Shown here: positions 22,806 through 35,060 of the stretch, one piece after another
Layout: every line of letters starts with the position of its first letter
Position numbering within the stretch: position 1 is the first letter of the stretch
Assembly (NCBI RefSeq): GCF_901000735.1
Contig: NC_081549.1
Location: forward strand, 3,544,942-3,608,941
From: Corylus avellana
Lineage: Eukaryota > Streptophyta > Magnoliopsida > Fagales > Betulaceae
DNA length: 64,000 nucleotides
Direction of reading: 5' to 3'
The notes under the pieces: model-generated
Told to the model about the DNA's origin: nothing
The model's database searches: none
What the model saw: only the letters and a program-made list of their open reading frames with translations
Program-made: the position numbers and the translations under genes

Positions 22806-23401
22806 TAGGGGTGTAAACGAGCCGAGCTTGAACGAGCTTTCCTTATTTGGGCTCGGCTTGTTTAAATTTTACTTGAACTCGAGCTCTAGCCGAGCTTAAG
22901 GACGAGTCAAAAAATCGAGTTCGAGCTCATAATAAATCGAGCCGAGCCGAGTCAGTTCACGAGCTGGCTCTTATATCTAATTTAATTTATTTAATTTATT
23001 TTTTTGTTATAAATTTAAACTTCAAGTACTCTTAAACGGCTCAAGAAGCCAGCTTGCATATGAGCATTTGCTTAGTTTGGCTAGTGAAGTATGGAGCTCG
23101 AGTCAATACAACAAGGCACTTGGTTTCAAAGAGAAAGGATATGCTTCATTTTATATAAAATGATGCTATTAGAAAAAAAAAAAAAAAAAATCATCAATTT
23201 TTAATATTAATATGAGAAATTATGTGAATAATTACCAATTCGAGCCTTATACGAGCTGCTCACGAGCTTAGTCGAGTTGAGCCGAGCTAGCTTCATTTAA
23301 TATTCGAGCCAGAATTCGTGTTCACGAAACGCTTCATTTAATATTCAAGCCAAGCTTATGCGAGCCGCGAGACACTTCGCTTCGCTCACTTAACAGTCCT
23401 A
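22806..23401. mobile_element. Non-autonomous hAT-type element, about 600 bp
   Basis: It starts TAGGGGTGTAAACGAGCCGA and ends with the worn CACTTAACAGTCCTA. The flanks AAACTGAT (22798-22805) and AAATTGAT (23402-23409) are an 8-bp duplication with one mismatch. Subterminal repeats of GAGCCGAGC/GCTCGGCT lie at both ends. A diverged relative lies near 51195-51310 and 55885-56000. Confidence 0.75.
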
Positions 23402-23409
23402 AAATTGAT

Positions 23410-24074
23410 GATGTCATCACCAATCAAAGGGGTGGCAAACCACCCAGGCGGTGGTGAGAGGCTAGTAGTGGTGGTAAGAACTAATGACGTTGGTTGAGGT
23501 AAGAGAGAATTTTAAGATTTGACTAAACGTTGCAAAATCCAAATTGCAAAATTAGAGATATTACAGAGGATCTCAATCTATGAACAGTTGAACAGCATTC
23601 TAGGATTTTACACCCTGTCTCAATTCGTGAACACCCTTTCTTTGGCCTTGATATTAGGACAAGGTATGCCGACAAGGTAAAGACATATGATTGTAAAGGC
23701 ATAAGATGTGACATATAATGATTGTAGTATTTCTTGTGTTAAGAAAACTTACATAATTTTCTCCAAAAATAGAGAAAAATATATATATTTTTGGTTGTCT
23801 AAATTGTTACTAGTTTAGATAATTATTGTAAGAAATTTTATATAAGATTCAATATTTTGAGTAGGTGACCTAACAATTTAAAATTTATTTAAATGAAACA
23901 ATTTTATATAGTATACAGTAACGGAATTAGGGGGACCATGGCATGGCCTCTCCCAATTTATTAGAAAAAATATTTTAGGTAATAAAAAAAAAAATTATTT
24001 AAAGCCCCTTGGTCCGTGCCCAAAAAATTTTTTGGCCCCCCAATTCCTCAAAAAAAAAATAAAAAATTAGATAG

Positions 24075-24110
<36 letters not shown>

Positions 24111-26238
24111 CCCATTGGCCCCTTCCTGCTCAACAAATTTTTTGGTCCACTCCCCCTCGCCTCTACTTTTCCTTCTCTTCATATACTTTGACCCTCCAAT
24201 CAACCTTTCTGATTCCGTCCCTGCTCCTACAATAGCATAATTCCGTTCGGTTTATGCTGCATGTTATTTCCTTCTACGATGGTGTATTTGTTTAATTTCC
24301 GTAAGATTGGGAAATCTGAGATGCATATGATGAACAATGTCAATGATGAGGCAGAAGAAGGTTGGTTGGCTTGTTGACGAATTAATCATTGGCAGGTATA
24401 TTCTAGGTAGCGCCAGAGGGAATACAATTATCTAAGAAGACGGGCCGACATAATCAAGTCGAATAAGATTTGCATCAATACACGTTCATTGCATTTCTCA
24501 ATTTCTTATCTCTACAGCAGAAAAAAAAAAAAAAAAAAATTAATTAATTAATTAAAATTTATTTATTCTAATCCACTAAAACTTTTAAAAACGTTGTATA
24601 AAAAAGAATAATATTAAAATATTAATTGATAATTAAATTTACTGTTCCTATTAGAATGAACTTTTAAGATAAGTTGTTATTTAACAAAGAGTAACTCTAC
24701 ATATTACACAAGTGAAGCTAGAAAACGTTTATATCATTGAGATTTTTACTAGGGGTGAAAATTCGTGTTCGCGTGTTGAGTTCAAATCATGTCGAAACAA
24801 GTGTATAAGACTATATAAGTCAGCCATAATCCGACCCATTTAATTAAACCGATCAAATCCCTTAACCATAATCCTCTAATTTTGTATTGAGTTCGTGTCG
24901 AGTTCACATATTATGTCAAAAATTACCAGTCATTATGTCTCGTGTCGAGTTTAAATCGTGTCGAAGCAAGGTTACAAGATTATATAAGTCAATCATAACC
25001 TCACACATTTAATTAAACAAGTCAAATCCATCAACCCTAACCATTTATCATATCAAAAATTGTCTGATTGAAAGGCTAATAAGCAGTTAAGCACTATTAC
25101 AACCGTACAATGAGAAGTGGTATAATATGAAAGCATTATTCCTTAGCAAAAGAAACTGCCTAAAGAAGCTTTTTGACCTCTAGGGCAATTGCATTGATCC
25201 TTCAAAAGGAAGCTTTTTTGACCTCTAAGGCAATTGCATAGATCCTTCCAAAGGGCCAACTCTAGCTTTTCATTTTCCCTTCGCTCTCATTTTTTTTTTC
25301 TTTTTGACCTTCTTTTACGTAGGATTCGTGACAATCTTCCACACGCCATTCTGGTTTTTTCTTCAACCCTAAATAGGTATTCATTTTTGGACCCCACAAC
25401 TTCCTTTCTAATACGGCTAGGCCTCGAGTCACAATTAATGCCGTGTAAAGCCCGCGTCCCTTTCCCTCGTCCAAATCCTATAGTCACACTTTATTTTTTT
25501 GACTTAGAATATAAGTTAAATAATAATAATTATTTTTATTGACTTATATTTTTAAGATAATTACCGTTGATTTAACATGATATCAAAATAAAAGTCTTAA
25601 ATTTAAACATTGTCTTCCCTATTCACTTTCTATTTCAATTAGCTATTTCATGTGTTTGGGCGAGGAGAGTGTTAGAATAATAATTAAGCGATTAAATATA
25701 TAATTTTTTTTTAGTATAAGCTTTTGAGATAAGTTATGATTTAAACTATCTTTTCTTAGGGGTGGACAGATTAATTGTTTACCGCCTGCCACCGATCAAC
25801 AAGCGACTTTCAGCGGTTGGCTGGCAGAATAAAAATAATGTCTCGACTTCGGTTCAGTTCCATACGCGGTAGAAATTGTTTTTCATTGGTTAACCGACAA
25901 TTGATCGACTTAACCAGTTTTTCAATTGAATTTCGAATTTTACCTAGTAGGTGTCCTTATTGTTTTATTCTATTGATTTGTTGTTATCCTTTTAACCCGT
26001 GTTCCATAGATTTATTTTTTTCTTTTCATTTATAAAGTAAATGCTTTACTGTTTATGTAGTTATTACAAGGAAGTTGATAAATCTAAACATAAAAACTTG
26101 TAATCAATAATTAACCGAAAACCGAAACTATTCCTTATTAGTATGAAATCGGTTAATTAATCAACTTAACTGATTTTTACGGTTTAATAGCAAAAATGCC
26201 CCTACCGACATCGACCGAACCCATATTCATCCATAACT

Positions 26239-26271
<33 letters not shown>

Positions 26272-26320
26272 ATTTTACAACCCATTTTACAACATCTTTG
26301 AGATTTGCAGGGTACGTACC
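23410..26320. other. Gene-free repeat-rich stretch
   Basis: No supported gene. It includes an hAT-type left end beginning TAGGGGTGAAAATTCGTGTT at 24750 with no paired right end, AT microsatellites at about 24079-24109 and 26238-26265, and at 25665-25745 the start of a GTGTTAGAATAATAATTAAG repeat also seen near 47535. A 30-bp duplication (TTTTTGACCTCTAGGGCAATTGCAT-like) lies at about 25168-25240. Confidence 0.5.
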
Positions 26321-26419
26321 ATGGATCTAGATCTAGGTATGAATGCTAGTAATAAGAGTAGCAAAGATGATAAGAACAAAAGTGCTGGAGATGACACACA
26401 TTCGCAGTCCAATCCGTAG
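26321..26419 (+). CDS. Candidate 32-residue small open reading frame
   Basis: ATG at 26321 to TAG at 26417-26419 encodes a very hydrophilic peptide beginning MDLDLGMNASNKSSKDDKNK, too short for most automatic gene callers. An acceptor-like TTTGCAG sits just upstream and a TATATA run lies about 60-80 bp before the ATG. Low-complexity composition (Ser, Asn, Lys, Asp) and ATG context (ACCATGG, a strong plant context) are the only evidence. It could equally be chance or an isolated exon. Confidence 0.25.
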   Translation: MDLDLGMNASNKSSKDDKNKSAGDDTHSQSNP

Positions 26420-29085
26420 GGTATGGGTACGAAATATCATATTTATAATTAGCTTACGTATATATCAAGTTATGTACAGTTTTACGCTAGAGTATGAACC
26501 CTAATCTTGCCTCTCTCTATTAACACTATAAAACATAAATGTCATGCATTTTTATTGATTTAATTAAAATTGAGCTTCTTCTAGAGTCTGATTTAATAAA
26601 GATTACTTTTGCGGTGCATTCCTGCAATCAATGTCAAACTAATTAATAAAGAAAAATAATTAATTAGTATTATCAAAAAGACTTTTTTTTTTTTTTTTTC
26701 TTAAACTTCCCAATCAACACGCATGCTAATAATAATATAAGTGTTCCCATTATTCAAGTACTGTGTTACTTTAACAAGAAATATGAAAGAGTGCCCTATC
26801 TTTGCCTCACCCTTTCGGCCTTTCCAATCATAAAGCAAAAGGTTTGACTAAGGAGAGAGATCAAAAAGTCAAATTTTCTACATGTGGGGAACTTGAATTA
26901 TCTTAACAAAAAGTTAAGATGTCCCTTATGTCCAAGAAATTCACCTGCAATTTCACAAGGAGAACAAGTCTTTGGCTCAAAAGGTCTGACCCGTTTAATT
27001 TAATTAGATTGAGTATGATTGACATGACCTAAATTTGACACGCGATATTTATGGTTGAAAATTGTTGACACTACTCAAAAAATCGACACGAAATTGGTGG
27101 GTTAGGGATGAATGATCTGATATGTTTTAATCAAACTGGGTTAAGTTATGGTTGACTTATATAATCTTATACCAATGACTCGATTCGACCCAAACCCATC
27201 ACGCGAATATGAATTGTCACCCCTAAGAAACGTACATGTCAACTCTCTTTCTCTCTTTAAAAAAAAAAAAAACTAATAATCTGAATTTTAAACTAAATAT
27301 GTCAAGTGGAACACACTGCTATTACCTGACATGTCAAACAAAAGTCACCTAACTTTAATTGATTTATCTAATATAACACATTATTAATTAATGAGAAACG
27401 CAATTTTGTATTCTCCTGACACCTGGTTGATGTGGCATGCTCAATCGATCATTGATTATTATTTTTTTTTTTGGTAATCAAAATTAATCTACAAATGGAT
27501 TAATGTAACGCTCAAATAAATTAATTAATTGCTAATCTAACTGAACCAAATAATTAATTGTTTTGAGTGTTACGATTTTGTTTTATTTTTTTTTTGGTCT
27601 GAAATTCCGCAATTTGGGCAAGTTGGAATCAGCTTTAGCGCCGGCGGATAGCAGCACGCGTTAAAGGTTTAGCACGCGGAGACATCTGAGAAAAATAAAA
27701 ATACAACTGGACATCCACTTGTCTTTGTCACCACCAATGAGCATTACATGTGACAGCCCACACCCACTGGCCAATCACCCGCAGCTCACAGTGGCCAATG
27801 TTGGGCACCGCTACACCAAATTAACAAGGAGATTTTTTTGACAAATTTTTTTCATGGAGAAAGGAAGGGGAGATGGTGTTTGACTCCTCGGTATCCACTC
27901 CTTTGTGTTTGTTTTATGCCATGGCCCCCAATGCCCTGCTTTTCCCAGTTGTTCTTTCTCCGATTAGCAACTGCAGAAAGAAAGTGGCTGGTGAATGCGA
28001 AGATTCATTAATTCTCTGTTCAATTCCATGTGGGTGTGTCTCCATTATGGTTTTTGTGTGGACAGTAGGTCGGCTTAAACGGTACACAAATAATGAGAAC
28101 ATCATGATAAGATTCATTACTCTCTCTACAGTGGAATGGCACCAAGATTTCTTATTTCCAGCGTCAAAGTTGAAGATGAGGTGAAGATTAATCTATATAG
28201 TATTATTATATATAACTTCCCTTTTGAAAACCCATTGCAGGCCATGATGGCCCCCTACCAACACTTTAGTTCTTGTACATGATGACATGTAGAACTTTTC
28301 AAACATGTAGAACTATTCAAAAAATGTTCTTTGAAAATAGGGAAACAATTAAATTAAAAGAAAAATTAATAAAGGACAAGGTTTATGTTGGTTGGTAAAC
28401 CCAGGATGACATTAAGTTGGGAATTTTCTCATGAACTCGTATGTCAAATTGCTAAGGTAATCCTTGTGGAAAAGCACTGGTTTTATACTACTTTAGTTGG
28501 GTGTGAAAAAACACATGGGTTGGTGGGCTAATAACAATTCAATTCAAGACTTCCAACTACTCTTTTATCACCTTCCCACGACAAGCATTAGTAGTTGAGC
28601 ACTTTCAGCAGCAAATGAAATGTACGAAAAGGTTAAGCAGTTTCTTATATATGTTTTGTGGAAAGATAAGCCATGTGAAGTTGGTCATGGATCATTTTTT
28701 CTTTCTTCATTTTATTTTTTTTTAATCCCTCTTTGCCGGCTTTAAAAAACAATAAATATAGCCACACCAGAAAGCATCAAACTCTACAAACAAGATATGC
28801 ACTTAATACTTTTATAGACAGAGGAAGAGGATTCACATTTTCATGTTACCAACATACATCAGGAGATTCAATTTATTTACCACACAATAAGCATGCCACC
28901 TTGTTTGGGAATGCCATTTTTTGGTTTTGAACTCAATTCATTTTTGAGTTGTTTTTTTAGTGTAAATATCAATGAGAAAAAAGAGTTAAGATTATGTTTG
29001 GATGGTAATTAATAAAATTAAGTAAAAATTATAAAAATACATATAATTAAAAAAATTATTAAAATAAAAAAAATTAATTTTTTTT
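26420..29085. other. Gene-free stretch with hAT remnant and a GC-richer island
   Basis: No supported gene. The block ending GTCACCCCTA at 27225 is an hAT-type right end of the same family as the left end at 24750, but the flanking 8-mers do not match. A GC-richer, non-coding island lies at 27600-27830, with several CCAAT/CCACT motifs. Confidence 0.45.
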
Positions 29086-29097
29086 TTAAAAAAAAAT

Positions 29098-29550
29098 TAG
29101 GGGCAATTTTGAATCACCCCCTAAAGGTGGCCAAACTACCACTGAGGGGTGGATCAGCCACCCCCAAGTGTCTAAAGGTGGCTGAGTCACCACCAGGGGT
29201 GGATCGGCCACCCCGAAACTAATGGGGGTGGTCGAGCCACCCCCAACAACGATTTTGGGGTGGCTCAGCCATCCCAAAAACTACTTGGGGGTGGTTGAGC
29301 CACCCCCAACGGCTACTTGGGCATGGTTGATCCACCTCTAGTGCGTGGATTAACCACCCTCGAAGCTAATGGGGGTGGTTCGGCCACCCCTAGCCGTTAC
29401 TTGTGGGTGGTTTACCACCCCCAAATTAGACGGGGTGGAGGTGGCCGATTAGCTTTGGCATTCGAGGGAGGCCGATCCTCTCCTGGGGGGTGGATCGGTC
29501 ACCCTCAGACTTTTAAGGGTAATCCAGCTACCACCTGGGGTGTTCTAGCC
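29098..29550. repeat. GGGGTGG/CCACCCC-rich core of a foldback element
   Basis: About fifteen degenerate units alternate GGGGTGG and CCACCCC with spacers of about 15-20 bp, so the whole block can fold on itself. The AT-rich arms on each side (about 28930-29097 and 29551-29690) are loosely inverted (GAACTCAATT on the left, TTGAGTTTGAGTTAG on the right). It belongs with the elements at 12577 and 21962. Confidence 0.65.
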
Positions 29551-30228
29551 ACCATAAATTTATTTATTTATTTATTTTCAATTTTTATTTATAATTTTTA
29601 TTAATTGGGTTGAAAATTTTTTAGTTGAGTTTAAAAAATTGCCAAACATGAATTTAGAAAAAAATTGAGTTTGAGTTAGAAAATCTTGCTTCCATTTCGA
29701 GTAGGTATGATTATAGAGAAATCAAAAACTTCACAGTTCCTCTTTCAGCTATATGAGAATCAGTTCATCCCATTCCTGTCCTATCTGAGAAGATTATGTG
29801 ACACTAGTTTGTAGTGCCAAAGCAGCATGTATAAACAGCATTTAATCCAGATTTGTGAAAGAGACAATGTCTTATTAGCATCCCTGATAATAAAAACAGC
29901 ACAACTATCATTTGGTAAACTACATCTGGGTTATATTACTTCTATTTCATTTGTTGATAAAATAGGAATGACAGCATCAAAACATGGTGTTTATATGCAT
30001 GATTCGATTACAAAATCAAATCCATGCTGTTTGCAGAAAATCCAGAATCAAGTAACTTTCTTGCCAAATTACTTGCAAAGCACATTGGGCTGCTTCTATT
30101 TAAAACTTTAAGCTGTATATGTAACCTTTACTTCTAATCTCTTCTTGAACTCATAGTCCTGCAGTTCATTGGCAACAAGAGAACTTCAACAACATGGAAA
30201 AATCATTGAAACATAATGGTTCTCAAAA

Positions 30229-33200
30229 TTAACCATCGACAACATGTTGACTGCTGCCATCATCTATGCCAGAGTGATCCCCAGAAGTAGAATCTGGAAC
30301 ATTTAGACTGTTTGTTGTAGCAACAATGTCATCGCCATATTCAGATGCAGAGCTAGCATCAGTCTCCTTCTCAAGACAATCGAGTTGCATGCATTCAGGA
30401 ATGTCACTGCTGTAACTTTCCGCATCGTGGCTCCTAGTTGACACTGTTAAATCTTCTTTCTTAACAACATTAAACACAATCCCATTATGGGTCCTTTCAG
30501 GCTGCAAAAGATCACCTTCAGTCACCATTATGCTGGAACCACTACTGGAACCATTACTGGAAACTCTATTGCCAAGATCCCTCTGATCAAAGTCTGGGAC
30601 TTCAGGGTTTCTATCTGGTGTTGTCACCATTGGATTATGATAATATTGATTGTTGCCTACTATTTGAAGAGTAATTGAGTTAGGATTAGCCATTAAGCCT
30701 CTGTTTAGTTCCGCATCGACGTCCAAATTTTGGACAAAGTGAATAAACTTTTCAGCTGAAGTAGTTCTCATCAAGGGCCCGCCAGACCTCGTCCAAGAAT
30801 TTAAATCAACACTTTCAGACTCACTGTCACTTCCATCATGCAAGTTACGGTGGTTTCGAAAATTTTTACCAGAAGGTCCTCCTCCAGTGGATCCACCAAC
30901 TCCTTGATGGTACGAGGAAGCGACATCTTGAAGGTCTTCAAGGGAGCCAGTGGAATTCTCTCGCGCAATGCAATTCCAAGAAGGAATTCGTCTGGAAGCA
31001 CTGAATTTCGCTGTGCTAGCTAGGCCAAGAGAAGAAGCAGCAGCTCTCTCGGCACTCCTTTTTAGTCTACGCATGTGGTTGAGAATTGCAACACACTCAT
31101 CAAGAGCAAGCTCGATCCCGCAGTTTGCTTTTATGGCCGAGAGCTTCTCCCAAGTACACCTTCTCCCTTGGTTTGCTGCCTTTTGAAGCTCCACATATGA
31201 TATGTTTTGTATCATTTTTGAGTACTGGTACAAGAATCACAAGCAGGAGAAAATAGTTGCTGGTCAATCACCATTGTAAGAATTTTCCAATTGCTGAAAC
31301 GCATAATTTTCAAGCTAAGATCTAATGCCTATATTGCAAGTATTCAACAATTTCATTTTGACATTTGAACTTTTAATTAAAAAAAAAAACCTTTTGAGAA
31401 AGTTTCTTGTCACTAAGATTGAATATGCCTATCCGAAATTTAAACATTTTCTTTGCATCTACCTGAGCGAGTGTGGCAGGCATAACAACAGTGACATCAC
31501 CCTCCCAATCTTGAGCAAACAACTGAGCAATACCCCCTAAAGGGAAACCAAGTTCCATTATCTGGTTGCATCTATGTTTCACCTCCATCTCCACAAGATG
31601 AGCAAGCTACACAATTAAACATTAAGAAGATTAATTTTCAATTCACAAAGGTCAGGAAAAGATGCAAAAACTCTGTTACTGAAATACATAACAGCGTATT
31701 TGAGCTGGTGTCCACTTAAGATGTGGCTTGGCATTAGGTGGTTCAAATTAACATGCATCTCTACTGCTATTACATTCCGCTCAAGTGTAGGTTATTCCAC
31801 TCAAGTGCAATTGCTATGACATTCCAACCAAGTGTACAGACTCCTCTGTGCACCGCACATAAATAAATCCCTGTGCCCTTTATAATATATTTGTGACTCA
31901 ACCTAACCTACTTGGCAACATAATTTTTTTTTTTCCTTTCTTTTAGACCATAAACTGTAAGCCTTGTGCATCAACTATCAACTCAAATGAAGAATCCCAC
32001 AAATTTTAACCAGCTATTCACCATAAATTGCAAGAGATCATGTTTCACCAGCTGCCAACTATTAATGACCCCATAAAAGAAAGAAAGAAAGAAAGGATGC
32101 CACGCTAGTATAAGGAAGAAAACGAGAGAATGCCTAAAGAACAAAACTAAACTCTTAAACATCTAAATTAGAAAGAAAAAAAAAAAAATTTTAAAAAGGG
32201 AAAAAAATGGAAATGATAAAGAAAAGACGAAGCGAGAAAGGCATGATTATCTTAACAAAACTTTTCAACCATGCATCTTCAGAAAGCTTCGTCTGCTGGT
32301 TCCAAGTAGCAATGACTCATTCAATCACAGCCACAAGGATAAAAACAAAGATTCAATCCTGATGATGTTCAAAACAAAAAAACAAAAAAAAAAAACCTGA
32401 TAACTGATAGCTGGACGGTCAAAATCTGAAACTTTAGTCCAAACTCATGCACATTGTTCATTTATTCTTGCTTCTTTAGTAAATCAGCCAAGTATAATAT
32501 AGATCAAACGGATTGAAGTTCCAGTACCATATATACATACCTTGGCAGCGAAGTTGCCTCCATAAGCTCTCACAAATTCTTTCATCCTCAACAATGGTGC
32601 TATATGAGGATTTGCCTGACTGACAATAAAATGATTCACATTGAACAGTTCTTTCAATTGCATCATAGGCAAATCAATCTCCAGGCTGCCATCTCTCCAC
32701 CGTCGCACATGAGTACCAGAGCCCTCCTCGGGATCCAAGTTAAATGGTGGATGATAAGGAACGATCTCTCCACTTCTATCCTTTGCCATCAGCTCCTGAG
32801 CCTCGAAGAGTCCAGGAAATGCACAAGAAGCAGTCACTGCACTCCATACAACAACATGAGGTGAAGTCAAGTAATTAAGGCATCTAGGTGGCTCATGCTT
32901 CCTTGGGGAGCAAACCGTTATCCCAAGAATTCGACCTGTCATATCATAAGCTTCTTGAAATGTAAGGTTACTTGTTAGATGCCTCAACATCATTTGCAAC
33001 TGCCTGATCTCGTGAACAGCCCCTTGTGTCATGACCCTCTTCACTACAGTAAAAATCCCACCTATCTGATCAAAAAACTGCAAGGAGTGCAAAGAATCTT
33101 CAAAAAAACTCTGTAGCTCAGGCCAAGACCTAGTGGCAACCACAGCACACATAATAGATCCTACACTAGAGCCAGCAATTATTCTGGGCACAAGCTTATG

Positions 33201-33959
33201 CTCAACCAGTGTTCTAACCACACCGACGTGAAAAGATCCAAGGGAAGCACCCCCACTCAAAAGCAAAGCTGTCCTCCCAAAGGCATGCCTCGTTTCATGC
33301 ATGAAAGCAAGCTTCTCTTCTAATGATAGCTCCTCTGAATCTGAATCACAAACCATTCTCAACTGAGTTGAGACCTCATCTATGTACTCCTTTATGAGCT
33401 TCGGCACGTGAAGCCTACCCTTGTGAAGTTCAGGATTGCACATATTACCGAGATTTCTGATAAGATCAGCTCGCATGCAAAAAATAATATCCCTCAGGGA
33501 TCTCTCTTGGCGGCGATGGCGGAGTTCTTGAACCTTGTTTCTCACAAGTTCTTCATCATACAGGTCTGATTCATTCAGTTTTGGGGTCTCTTTATCTAGC
33601 ATCTTCGCAGCATGAGCCCATTCCTCATAGGTCAATGCAGTTCTCATCATATTTCTCCAAAAATTCCTCCGATAAGCCATTTCAGCCCTCTGTTTTACAT
33701 TTGTATATCGTTTCAATAAAAATGCGATTATTGTCACCATTGCCAATATTCCTTGTGGGTTTCGGGGGTGTAACCATGCTACCATGGGTGCCATAAAGTC
33801 CTTAAATCTATAGATTAGATCCAAAAACACATGAAGTATTTGATACCTCAAATGGGACATGGACTTGCAGAATAAAATTCTGAAAGCTATTGTTCGACCA
33901 ATAATGGTTGAAGGTCCAATTGAAAAAGGATCAACACTGGCCTCATTACTAATATCCAT
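30229..33959 (-). CDS. SDP1: Triacylglycerol lipase SDP1 (SUGAR-DEPENDENT1), patatin-like
   Basis: Three coding exons, 33959-32541, 31606-31463 and 31224-30229, all joined in phase 0 with GT-AG introns, give 852 residues (Arabidopsis SDP1 is about 825). The start [16 protein letters not shown] is the family's own; an in-frame ATG 16 codons upstream is unlikely to be used. Motifs: oxyanion-hole loop SGGASLG at 235-241, nucleophile elbow GSSVG at 263-267 with catalytic Ser265, and the dyad Asp423 in DGS. A hydrophobic N-terminal stretch (near residues 50-85) precedes the patatin domain; the C-terminal third is Ser/Asn-rich and acidic. SDP1 starts storage-oil breakdown on the oil-body surface, releasing fatty acids for peroxisomal beta-oxidation during seedling growth. 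A 5' leader intron is likely, from a donor near 34893 (CCCTG|GTATAT on the minus strand) to an acceptor near 34033 (TTTTTCTTCAG). Its neighbours are the calmodulin-binding gene, head to head about 4.8 kb away. Confidence 0.96.
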
Positions 33960-35060
33960 ATCTTGGTTAATATACAGGTGTTTGTTTAAATGATTGGTTA
34001 TGTCCACAGCTCAATATGCTTAATGTACAAAGCTGAAGAAAAAGAGCAAAAAAAGAAAAATCTATTGAGTTCTAATAAATTATGATCTAGACGGAAACCA
34101 AACAACCTAAATTTAAAAAATTACCTCAAGATTTAAGAAGAAAAGGCTGACTTTTGCAGAATGCGTAAGATGATAATGAAAAATGGGTTCTCGCCGCAAA
34201 CTTAAATTGGATAGCTCCCAAGAACTAAATACGAAATCAATGAGAAACCAATTCAACCTCAAACTGAATAAACTGATTTCTCTTCAATACTTTAGCTCGA
34301 AAGATTTAGGAAAATATATTAAGAATAAACTATTGTTGCAATCTATAATATATCAGTAATTCTGATAAAAGTTCTTACCAAAATCAACAAAAAGAAGTAA
34401 TTGCACCGACTAAATTTTAAGAAATGGATAAAAGTAGCAATGCCAAGCTGTTGATCCTGAACCAAATGCCAAAGCGCATACTTCTGATCACAAATCCTCT
34501 TAACTTCCAACCAGGACCAGCTCGGCAAGTCAACAACCCAATAGGTTCCGGTTCAGAGCCCCAAAATTCCCATAACCGTTGAAACCCTCAAAGCTCCAGA
34601 GATCAGATTCTCATCCAGAAAAACTTGATTAAAAACAACCCATCGTTCAAAATTCCAACGGTGCTTCAAAATCCCACATAAACCCAGACAGAAAAAACAC
34701 AAATTTCCAACTCAAATCCCCCAACCAGAACCACAATAAAAAATCAACAGCCAAGTGGGTTTCCAAATCAGAACCCAAAACTCTCAAACCGACCAAAACA
34801 AAGAACAAACCCGGAAAAGAAATCCCAGAGAAAACAGAAAGGCTACAATTACAGAATTTGAAAAGGATGAGGCATGTGAGAGTAATTAATATACCAGGGA
34901 AATTGATTTCTAGAAAGCATCGAGATCCGGGAAGAGATAAAGATACCGATAGGGTGACGCCGACTTTAGAGTGAAGAATCGGATAAAGCATATGACGAAG
35001 TAATGGGTACAACAACCGAGAAGGAAGATAAGGAAGAAAATGGCGCGCTTCCGGACAAAG
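33960..35060 (-). promoter_or_regulatory. Probable 5' leader, leader intron and promoter side of SDP1
   Basis: On the minus strand a pyrimidine-rich tract ending CTTCAG (near 34033) precedes the short leader before the ATG, and a good donor lies near 34892. The long frame at 34647-35015 has no known domain and is treated as non-coding leader or promoter. This is inference from splice-site patterns only. Confidence 0.45.

Noticed and set aside
24750..27225. A single 2.5-kb hAT element
   Set aside because: Ends are inverted, but the flanking 8-mers differ; more likely two separate remnants.
34647..35015. 122-codon minus-strand frame upstream of SDP1
   Set aside because: Hydrophobic low-complexity translation in what looks like SDP1 leader and promoter; no homology recognised.
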